A stretch of DNA of 11,977 bases from Bacteroidota bacterium (GTDB lineage: Bacteria; Bacteroidota; Bacteroidia; Cytophagales; Cyclobacteriaceae): positions 1-11,977 of the forward strand of contig JAEZBX010000022.1 of the NCBI GenBank assembly GCA_023412765.1, in the 5' to 3' direction. How positions within the stretch are numbered: position 1 is the stretch's first letter; each line of letters opens with the position of its first letter. The notes under the pieces are model-generated. The model was not told the origin of the DNA, did not search any database, and saw only the letters and a list, made by a program, of their open reading frames with translations. The translations under genes were made by a program, and so were the position numbers. Positions 1-6,161 of the stretch are shown in pieces.

Positions 1-1
1 G

Positions 2-106
2 TACGAGGTCGGGTACTCTGATGATAAGGCTTTTCGCGAGGTGTTTAAGAAATTCACGAGCATGTCGCCGATAGATTATAAGAAGAAGTATAATAAGGAA
101 ACGTGA
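2..106 (+). CDS. AraC-family transcriptional regulator, C-terminal fragment
   Basis: Only the last 34 codons are in the window; the gene starts upstream of base 1 and ends in TGA at 104-106. The visible peptide begins YEVGYSDDKAFREVFKKF and continues with MSPIDYKKKY, which is the end of the second helix-turn-helix of the AraC/XylS DNA-binding domain: the 'GYSDxxxFxxxFKKxxGxSPxxYRxxY' signature. Here a Thr-Ser pair stands where a Gly is more common. Such proteins bind DNA as activators, usually of genes nearby. The N-terminal sensing domain cannot be seen, so the signal is unknown, and it could also be the output domain of a two-component hybrid. It converges on the minus-strand gene ending at 513, with about 400 bases between them, so the two share no promoter. 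Confidence 0.85.
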   Translation, partial: YEVGYSDDKAFREVFKKFTSMSPIDYKKKYNKET

Positions 107-109
107 TCC

Positions 110-130
110 GTTATCTGTTATCCGTTAATC
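110..130 (+). repeat. GTTAWYN heptamer array, three copies
   Basis: Three head-to-tail heptamers: GTTATCT, GTTATCC and GTTAATC. The array begins four bases after the AraC-fragment stop codon. The same degenerate heptamer recurs in tandem at 1824-1851, 1866-1893 and 11624-11644, and inverted at 8956-8969 and 9040-9074, always outside genes. Confidence 0.75.
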
Positions 131-210
131 GTGCTCTGCGTCGGGTACGGCAGATCTTTGCATCTTCGTGAAGTTATAATCGAATGAAATGCAAAATAGT
201 TTCGAGCGTC

Positions 211-251
211 TTCAGCATTCAATTTTCAGTGTTAGATGTTCCGTGTTCAGC
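211..251 (+). repeat. Degenerate TTCAG/TGTT repeat stretch
   Basis: The stretch contains TTCAGCATTC, TTTTCAGTGTTAGATGTT and CCGTGTTCAG, which read as decayed tandem copies of a TTCAGTGTT-like unit. It resembles the other short-unit arrays of this window but is more degraded, so the call is tentative. Confidence 0.35.
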
Positions 252-330
252 AGGCTCAGCTAGGGCTTCCTGTTTGCAGCACAATATTTAATGCGGGCAC
301 TCCTGAAGATTATCTGATGAAGCACAACCT

Positions 331-424
331 ATCCATAGAAAACCAAACGGAGTCCCGCTAGGGACGACATATCGGTAGAAAATCAATACTGCATCTCGTC
401 GAGTGCCGTTAGGCACGGCATATT
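331..424 (+). repeat. Two tandem copies of a stem-loop repeat unit
   Basis: Two related units follow each other. Each starts with an AT-rich 'ATCSRTAGAAAAYCAA' lead (331 and 371) and ends in a small perfect hairpin. The first hairpin is GTCCC-GCTA-GGGAC at 352-365 and the second GTGCC-GTTA-GGCAC at 403-416. The two stems differ in the middle pair but keep complementarity: the C-G pair at the third position of the first stem is still C-G in the second unit, but the GTCCC/GGGAC arms became GTGCC/GGCAC, a compensated change. That indicates selection on the hairpin rather than the letters. I recall similar GTCCCTAGGGAC/'GTAGAAAA' elements scattered through Bacteroidota genomes; this is from memory, not a search. 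Confidence 0.7.
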
Positions 425-512
425 TTCCTTTGTTATGCCGGGTTGCAGTTCGTTAACATGCAAAATGTAAAAGTCGACTACTCAGCTGACGACAATCTTC
501 AAACTCTCGCGT

Positions 513-1763
513 TTAAGTCTTCTGCTTCTTCTTCTTAGCGGAAGGAAAAAGAACGTTGTTAAGTATTAACCTGTATCCAGGAGAGTTCGGATGTTGATTC
601 AAATCTGTTGGTTCGCGCCAGCGACCAGGTGTACCCTCCGGATCATGGCCACTGTAATAAGTCCAGTGACCGCGGCCTAGCTCTCCATAAATATATCTAA
701 CATTATTCAGCCTTCTGTTTTCGGCAAGCACGAGTGATGATGCCTTTACAACGTACTTGTTAAATGCAGTTGTCTGCCCAATGAATTCCCTGATAGAATG
801 TTCATGATTCTGCGTAAGGAGTGAGGGTATGATATCCCATTTCGCAGAAAACTCAAACAAACTAAAGAAGTCTTTACCGCGTTGTCCATAGTCACCCCAA
901 CCTGTATTGATGTCGGAAAACCTGCGACTGTATCCTGGCTCCATAGTAAAATTTTCGAAGGCCAGACTTTGATTAAAATCCAGTTTTGACTGTGCGTTTG
1001 GATCAGCTTCATCCCCATCAAATGTGCTTTCCGATATATCAACTCCGTTTGCAGCCAGCGCTATATCGAAGGTCTCCGCTCCGGAACACATTGCAAACAA
1101 ATAACCACCGCCGGCACAGAATGCTTTTATTTTCTTTGCCACGTCCAGTTTCATTTCGGTGACCTTAGCATAGCCCATCTTGCTTGCGGTGATTTTTTGA
1201 AGGTCCGCTTCCAGTTGGGAATCACTTCGGAGATGGCGTCCGAATTGCCCTGTAAAATCTTCGTGATGGAGATGGAGCCAGTCGTATTTGGCGAGCTCAT
1301 CGCGAAGCACTTCTTCATCGTAAATAATTGTAAAGGGTATTTCAGCATATCCCAGCACAAGAATTACTGCATCGGTTTCATCTTTTACGAAATCGCCTTT
1401 CGGGGAGTAAACCGCTACTCGAGGTGACTTTTCAAGCCTGACTAAATTCATATTTACCGCAGGCGATTCGATCTCTTTCAAAATCGTATTTACCTCCGCA
1501 TCTGAAATGACTTCAAATGAAACCCCGCGCACTACGCATTCCGAATGGACATATTGTTCATAGGGGATAAGGAAACTGCCACCGCGGTAATTTAACAACC
1601 AGTCCAAATAGCCACCCCGTTGAAGTACATGGAAGGCAAGCCCATACGATTTAAGATGATTTTTTTGTGCTTCGTCCATTGGAATAAGGATCGAATTGGC
1701 AATACTGGGCGCGGACAATGCCAGCAGGAGGATTGCAAGAGCGAACGGATAGAATTTTTTCAT
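513..1763 (-). CDS. Secreted glutamine-amidotransferase-like protein (family often mislabelled asparagine synthetase B)
   Basis: A 416-residue exported protein of unknown reaction. Residues 1-23 form a signal peptide (MKKF, then a hydrophobic stretch ending in SAPSIANS), so it should act in the periplasm or outside. The rest resembles a class I glutamine-amidotransferase-like fold. There is a nucleophile-elbow-like FAMCSG with Cys226, a His-rich HLHHEDFTGQ at 164-173, and a GHDPE near 352-356 that could supply the His/Glu partners of such a cysteine. Conserved stretches such as LLNYRGGSFL, PNAQSKLDF and HPNSPGYRLILNNVLFP match a Bacteroidota family that databases often name 'asparagine synthetase B'. 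The AsnB hallmarks are absent: there is no Cys2 Ntn-hydrolase start and no SGGxDS ATP loop. The C-terminus is a lysine-rich tail. It is transcribed alone, divergent from the gene at 2046. The catalytic assignment is inferred; substrate unknown. Confidence 0.85.
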   Translation of the reverse strand: MKKFYPFALAILLLALSAPSIANSILIPMDEAQKNHLKSYGLAFHVLQRGGYLDWLLNYRGGSFLIPYEQYVHSECVVRGVSFEVISDAEVNTILKEIESPAVNMNLVRLEKSPRVAVYSPKGDFVKDETDAVILVLGYAEIPFTIIYDEEVLRDELAKYDWLHLHHEDFTGQFGRHLRSDSQLEADLQKITASKMGYAKVTEMKLDVAKKIKAFCAGGGYLFAMCSGAETFDIALAANGVDISESTFDGDEADPNAQSKLDFNQSLAFENFTMEPGYSRRFSDINTGWGDYGQRGKDFFSLFEFSAKWDIIPSLLTQNHEHSIREFIGQTTAFNKYVVKASSLVLAENRRLNNVRYIYGELGRGHWTYYSGHDPEGTPGRWREPTDLNQHPNSPGYRLILNNVLFPSAKKKKQKT

Positions 1764-1823
1764 GCAGCACGGAGACAGGTCTAAATAAAGATGTGATTAT
1801 TTTGGGAAAATATCAATGGAATA

Positions 1824-1911
1824 GTTATTAGTTAATCGTTATTAGTTAATGGTCGCTCGAGGTTAGTTATCAGTTATTAGTTAATAGTTAATAGACGGCT
1901 CGAGGTTAGTT
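1824..1911 (+). repeat. Two four-copy heptamer arrays inside a 43-bp tandem duplication
   Basis: Heptamers GTTAWYN run head to tail four times at 1824-1851 and four times at 1866-1893. Each array is followed by the same 14-base sequence GCTCGAGGTTAGTT (1855-1868 and 1898-1911), giving a 43-base period. The region lies between the divergent genes starting at 1763 and 2046, so it sits upstream of both and could affect either promoter. Confidence 0.75.
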
Positions 1912-1972
1912 CATTGCCACTGATCGAATTGAGCGCCCACCTTATTCCTTACTCCTTATTCCCAATTCCTTT

Positions 1973-1995
1973 CCTTATACCATATACCCTATACC
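1973..1995 (-). repeat. TATAGGG-type 23-base repeat (one mismatch copy)
   Basis: The 23 bases read CCTTATACC, then ATATACCC, then TATACC. They match the repeat at 11955-11977 at 22 of 23 positions, and the reverse complement of 8862-8884 equally well. The unit is a TATACCC heptamer. It lies about 50 bases before the start of the sugar isomerase gene. Confidence 0.7.
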
Positions 1996-2045
1996 TGCCC
2001 GTTTAATGCCCTTAACTACGTAACTTACCACCAAATCTATAAACA

Positions 2046-2960
2046 ATGAGCTCAGGAGAATCGCAGCCCAAAATGGAAAGAAGGAACTTCTTAAAGACCT
2101 CAGCTGCACTATTGTCGTCAGCGCTTTTGGTGTCAAATGCCTACGCTAAGGCACCGAAATACAAGATGGGATTACAACTCTTTACAATAAGAGATGCTAT
2201 GGCAAAGGATGTAATTGGGACACTAAAGAAGGTTTCCGCGCTTGGATATCAGGATTTGGAAACCTATGGATTCGATCCTGCCGGGTTAAAGTACTATGGA
2301 ATGGATGCGGCAGCCTTTAAATCTGTCCTTGCGGACAACAACCTTACCACATCTAGCGGGCATTATGATCTTTTTCTCTACCTCGATAAATCACCCGATG
2401 AACTAAAAAAATATGTTGATCGGTGTATAGAAGGTGCGAGGATTTTGGGAAAACGATACATAACGTGGCCATGGTTGACCCCGGAATCAAGGACAATCGA
2501 AAAATTCAAACTATTGAGCGACCGGCTTAATATAGTGGGAGAGCAGGTAACGAAGGCGGGTCTCGGGTTCGCTTATCACAATCACGACTTTGAGTTTATT
2601 GATCACAACGGCGAAAACGGATACGACATTATCATGAAAAATACTGACCCAAACCTTGTGAAACTTCAAATTGACTTGTACTGGGTTATGCATTCTTCGA
2701 AGTTGAGTCCGTCGGAATTGTTCAGCAAACAACCCGGCCGGTTTGTAATGTGGCACATCAAAGACATGGATAAAGTTAGCAGAGATTATACAGAACTCGG
2801 AAACGGTTCTATCGACTACACAAAAATCCTTCCCGACGCATCACGTTCAGGACTCGAGTTATACTTCCTGGAACAAGGCGGCAACTTCGCGAGCAATTCG
2901 ATGAAGAGTATTGAGGACAGTGCGAGGTTTTTTAAGAAGAAATTGCAGCGGTTTCTTTGA
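2046..2960 (+). CDS. Exported sugar phosphate isomerase/epimerase-like TIM-barrel protein
   Basis: A 304-residue protein of the xylose-isomerase-like TIM-barrel (AP endonuclease 2) superfamily, whose members isomerise or epimerise sugars and inositols. After a short leader comes a Tat-like signal, ERRNFLK at 11-17, then a hydrophobic stretch ending near AYA-KAP (32-37), so export to the periplasm in folded, metal-loaded form is likely. Barrel motifs in order are GLQLFTIRDAM (42-52), GYQDLETYGF, SGHYDL, YHNHDFEF (177-184), LQIDLYW with Asp210, MWHIKDMD with His237, and FLEQGG with Glu276. The acidic and His residues at these strand ends are the usual divalent-metal ligands, by family analogy. 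The ATG at 2046 gives a nine-residue extension before a second ATG at 2073 (MERRNFLK), which would be an equally good start. The true sugar is unknown. It is a single-gene unit. Confidence 0.88.
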   Translation: MSSGESQPKMERRNFLKTSAALLSSALLVSNAYAKAPKYKMGLQLFTIRDAMAKDVIGTLKKVSALGYQDLETYGFDPAGLKYYGMDAAAFKSVLADNNLTTSSGHYDLFLYLDKSPDELKKYVDRCIEGARILGKRYITWPWLTPESRTIEKFKLLSDRLNIVGEQVTKAGLGFAYHNHDFEFIDHNGENGYDIIMKNTDPNLVKLQIDLYWVMHSSKLSPSELFSKQPGRFVMWHIKDMDKVSRDYTELGNGSIDYTKILPDASRSGLELYFLEQGGNFASNSMKSIEDSARFFKKKLQRFL

Positions 2961-2961
2961 C

Positions 2962-3124
2962 GTGTTTAAGTGTTTAGGGGTTTAGGGGTTTAAGTTCGCA
3001 CGGAACTTAAATAGGGCTTACTGATGAATTGCTTACAATTGATGCGGCGAGCCACGGAAGCCTAAGACGCAGACTTTACGACACCTAGACACTTAAACAC
3101 TTAAACACCTAAACACTTAAACAC
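2962..3124. repeat. Pair of facing octamer repeat arrays (GTGTTTAA / TTAAACAC)
   Basis: The left array (2962-2993) holds four octamers: GTGTTTAA, GTGTTTAG, GGGTTTAG and GGGTTTAA. The right array (3081-3124) holds five and a half octamers of the complementary form, ACACTTAA or ACACCTAA. Bases 2962-2978 and 3108-3124 are a perfect 17-base inverted repeat, with about 130 bases between. The left array starts immediately after the isomerase stop codon and the right one ends about 50 bases before the padR start. The transcript could form a long stem, possibly serving as a transcription boundary, but there is no T-run. Confidence 0.8.
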
Positions 3125-3176
3125 ATTTATTTAGCAAAAGTGAAACAAATCAATTACATTCACGTTTGTTAAGTAA

Positions 3177-3509
3177 ATGCCTATGAAAGGACCATCACTC
3201 GGAGAATTTGAAGAACTGGTGCTGTTAATGGTAGCGGCGCTGCATCCGGAAGCCTATGGGGTTTCCATTTTGGAAGGACTTGAGTTAAGGGTAGCAAAAA
3301 AATTTAACATCAGCGCTGTACATGTCGCGTTGAAACGTCTTGAGGACAAAGGTCTGGTCAAATCCAGCTTTGGTGGAATTACCGACGAAAGAGGAGGGAG
3401 GCGAAAGAAGTTTTATCAGATAACAGCCTTCGGTAAGAAAGCACTGGATGCTGCATATGAACTACGCGCTGGTCTCTACCTTGAAATTCCTAAAATATCA
3501 TTCACTTGA
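3177..3509 (+). CDS. PadR-family transcriptional regulator
   Basis: A 110-residue winged-helix protein of the PadR family, small DNA-binding repressors that often control neighbouring transporter genes. The N-terminal LGEFEELVLLMVAAL helix, the YGVSILEGLE segment, the recognition region with SAVHVALKRLEDKGLV (46-61), and the wing with DERGGRRKKFYQITAFGKKAL (69-89) are all characteristic. The C-terminal dimerisation part is short, as in the small PadR subgroup. The ATG at 3177 is used; a second ATG lies two codons later and would also fit. The TGA stop at 3507-3509 overlaps the TTG start of the permease at 3506, so the two are probably translated together. I infer that it represses the permeases that follow; a PadR gene beside prefix-domain permeases is a recurrent arrangement from family knowledge. 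The inducing ligand is unknown, and no clear operator is visible. Confidence 0.92.
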   Translation: MPMKGPSLGEFEELVLLMVAALHPEAYGVSILEGLELRVAKKFNISAVHVALKRLEDKGLVKSSFGGITDERGGRRKKFYQITAFGKKALDAAYELRAGLYLEIPKISFT

Positions 3510-6124
3510 TACGCCCGCCACGAAGAGCTCTTACACTTCTTCGCTGGTTTTGCCGCGAAGATTATATCGAGGAGATCGAAGGTGATTTAACGGAAGTTTT
3601 CGAAAAAGAGTATGAAGTCTCCCAGCGTAAAGCCAAGTGGAAATTCGCCTGGAGCGTGATCAGATACTTGAGACCTGAATTTATGAAGTCGTTTAGAAAT
3701 TCTTATCAACCTCATTACGGTATGTACAAGAGCTACTTTAAAATAGCATGGAGAAACCTGCTGAGACAAAAAATGCTTTCACTGATTAAGATTGGAGGAT
3801 TTGCAGTCGGCGTTGTTGTTTGTATTGTAATAGGCGTATGGCTGCAACGGGAATTGAGCTATGACAATTTCCATCCTGATGGTGATAGAATATTTCGCAT
3901 TGCTAATACCTTTAAAAGCGAAAGTGAATCTTTTTCGCAAGCTCCCTCCGGACCAGCGCTGGGCGCACAATTGCCAAAACTTTTGTCTTCCGTAAAATCG
4001 GCGTGTCGGGTATTCGGTCAGGAGGTTAAAGTCGACGCGAATGAAGAACAATTCATTGAATCAAATGTAATATTAGCAGACAGCAATTTCTTTAGTTTTT
4101 TCGGTTTTCATTTGAAAAAGGGAGACCCTCAAAAAGTATTGGGTTCACCTCACCAGATTGTCTTAACTGAAAAACTAGCTGTAAAGTATTTTGGGAATAC
4201 CGAGAACGCCATTGGGAAAAATTTGATCCTGCATGATGAATTTCCCGTGACAGTTTCCGGCGTGGCTGAAAACCCGCCTATTAATTCCCACATCCAATTT
4301 GATCTCGTTGTTCCCGTTTCGCTGCTAAGGACGGCACAGCTTGAGCAGACTGGGTTCGATATTGACAATTTGTGGGTAGGTGGATGGCCCTATGTCTATG
4401 TTCAGCTAATCAATACCGAGAACTTCAAAGATGCTGAGAAACAAATTAATGAGATAGCCGCTAAGTTTTCTGAGAAAGAATGGAAAGACAATAAGATGTC
4501 TTATTATTATTTTCTCCAACCTCTAAGAGACATTCACCTTAAATCTCATTTGAGATATGATTCGCCTAACAACGGCAGCCTTAGCCGCGTGAAAATATTT
4601 TCTATCATTGGTGTCATCGTTTTATCATTAGCATGTATCAATTATATCAATCTTACAACCGCAACTGCAATCAGGAGAGCAAAGGAAACTTCGGTTAGAA
4701 AGGTCGTTGGTGCAACCAAGGCACAACTTGTCAGGCAATTGTTTGTGGAAACTTTTCTTAGCTGTACCATCGCAGTAGTTCTTGCCTTTTTAGTTTTTGC
4801 CGCCATACTCAATCCCCTCTCAGCATGGATGGGGCAACAGTATTATTTTGGTTTTTCTGCTACCAATATTTCGATGATCCTCTGTTTCATCCTTGCTGTC
4901 TCAGTGATTGCCGGCTTTTATCCCGCTGCAATGATTTCCTCAATAAATCCGTCTATTGCACTAAAGGGAAGTTTTCTACAAAGTGCAAAAGGAGCCATTA
5001 TAAGGAAAGGCCTGGTAGTAATCCAATTCACAATTACCATTGGCCTTATAGCCTCTCTTCTTGTGATCACCCGCCAGATGAATTTCATAAAAAATAAGTC
5101 GTTGGGATTTGAGGGCAACGCGATTCTTGAGGTCCGATTTTTTGGGAATCCTGAAGTGATTTCAAAATATTCATTTCTACGGAACGAGCTGTTAAGCAGT
5201 CCGTATATTTTAAATGTTAGCAAGCACAGTCAAAATGTGGTTGGCGGGCTAGGCAATGGGTGGACAACTACTGAAAACCTCGCGGGTGAAGAAATATCTA
5301 CCAGTCTGTATAATATGAACGTAGACACCAGCTACTTCAAGACCTATAATATGCAATTGGTCGCTGGGAGATTTTTTTCAAAAGATATTCCTTCCGATAC
5401 CATAAAGGCAGTACTGGTAAATGAAACAGCAGTGAAAACATTTGGTTGGCAAAAACCGGAAAACGCAATTGGCAAGCCTTTCGGCAAAGGGGACCAAGCG
5501 CAATATGTAGTTGGTGTAATAAAGGATTTCAATTTCGAAAGTCTTCACAAACCCGTTGAAGCCTTACGGATCGGTTATTCCACGGGAGGTAACAGACTTT
5601 CTTTAAAAGTTGACGCAACGCACATAGACGAAGCAATAAATCATCTTAAAAAAACATGGGCATCCTCAATTATTGAAACTCCATTGTTTTATTCATTCGT
5701 AGATGAAAGTATAGCGAGGCAGTATGGGGAAGAACAAAAGATGCAGGTTATATTTTATTTCTTTACTGCGCTTTCACTATTAATTGCGTGCCTCGGATTA
5801 TTTGGTTTGTCTATTTTCATAGTAGAAAGAAAAATCAAAGAAATTGGTATCCGTAAGGTGCTGGGGGCCCGCGTTTCAGGAATAGTCGGATTGTTATCAG
5901 GTGATTTTCTAAAGCTGGTGCTGATTTCAGCATTCATCGCGTCGCCGCTTGCGTGGTATTTCATGAGTCAGTGGCTACAGGATTTTGCTTATCGCATTGA
6001 CATAGGATGGTGGGTCTTCGTTGTTGCAGCCGTTATCTCTTTATTGATAGCCTTTGTTACGGTAAGTTTCCAGGCAATAAAGGCAGCGGTAGCTAACCCG
6101 GTGAACAGCCTTCGCTCGGAATGA
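3506..6124 (+). CDS. Large FtsX/MacB-type permease with N-terminal prefix domain (first copy)
   Basis: An 872-residue inner-membrane protein of the MacB/FtsX-type permease family, which normally couples to an ABC ATPase in mechanotransmission or lipoprotein/peptide transport. Residues 1-70 are a cytoplasmic prefix (LLRWFCREDYIEEIEGDLTEVF, then RPEFMKSFRN) matching the 'permease prefix domain 2' class. Then come a first TM at about 94-113, a periplasmic domain to about 360, three TMs (365-388, 415-435, 455-478), a TM near 502-520, a second periplasmic domain, and three last TMs (about 748-770, 800-820, 833-855). Cytoplasmic coupling motifs RAKETSVRKVVGA (391-403) and KIKEIGIRKVLGA (776-788) would face the ATPase. 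The start is TTG, supported by exact alignment of the N-terminus with the next gene's. It is the second gene of a PadR unit. No ATPase gene is present here, so its energising partner is unknown. Confidence 0.9.
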   Translation: MIRPPRRALTLLRWFCREDYIEEIEGDLTEVFEKEYEVSQRKAKWKFAWSVIRYLRPEFMKSFRNSYQPHYGMYKSYFKIAWRNLLRQKMLSLIKIGGFAVGVVVCIVIGVWLQRELSYDNFHPDGDRIFRIANTFKSESESFSQAPSGPALGAQLPKLLSSVKSACRVFGQEVKVDANEEQFIESNVILADSNFFSFFGFHLKKGDPQKVLGSPHQIVLTEKLAVKYFGNTENAIGKNLILHDEFPVTVSGVAENPPINSHIQFDLVVPVSLLRTAQLEQTGFDIDNLWVGGWPYVYVQLINTENFKDAEKQINEIAAKFSEKEWKDNKMSYYYFLQPLRDIHLKSHLRYDSPNNGSLSRVKIFSIIGVIVLSLACINYINLTTATAIRRAKETSVRKVVGATKAQLVRQLFVETFLSCTIAVVLAFLVFAAILNPLSAWMGQQYYFGFSATNISMILCFILAVSVIAGFYPAAMISSINPSIALKGSFLQSAKGAIIRKGLVVIQFTITIGLIASLLVITRQMNFIKNKSLGFEGNAILEVRFFGNPEVISKYSFLRNELLSSPYILNVSKHSQNVVGGLGNGWTTTENLAGEEISTSLYNMNVDTSYFKTYNMQLVAGRFFSKDIPSDTIKAVLVNETAVKTFGWQKPENAIGKPFGKGDQAQYVVGVIKDFNFESLHKPVEALRIGYSTGGNRLSLKVDATHIDEAINHLKKTWASSIIETPLFYSFVDESIARQYGEEQKMQVIFYFFTALSLLIACLGLFGLSIFIVERKIKEIGIRKVLGARVSGIVGLLSGDFLKLVLISAFIASPLAWYFMSQWLQDFAYRIDIGWWVFVVAAVISLLIAFVTVSFQAIKAAVANPVNSLRSE

Positions 6125-6161
6125 GACGGTAGAAAGCTTAAGATCAGAATAGCTAAAATCC

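Larger units (their letters stand above)
107..512. other. Gene-free spacer with repeats
   Basis: This 406-base stretch lies between two convergent genes. It holds a three-copy heptamer array (110-130), a degenerate TTCAGTGTT-type stretch (about 211-251) and two stem-loop repeat units (331-424). I see no convincing gene, and no terminator with a clear stem and T-run for either convergent gene. A 26-codon reading frame at 458-538 has no coding support. Confidence 0.7.

Noticed and set aside
458..538. 26-codon frame ending in a run of serines
   Set aside because: The serine run is the antisense of the lysine-rich tail of the opposite gene; no other support.
513..1763. Asparagine synthetase B
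   Set aside because: The product lacks the N-terminal nucleophile cysteine and ATP-binding loop of AsnB and carries a signal peptide.
3130..3176. Promoter with TTG and TAnnTTTG elements before padR
   Set aside because: Only partial matches could be found; no element pair with the right spacing, so it is not listed.
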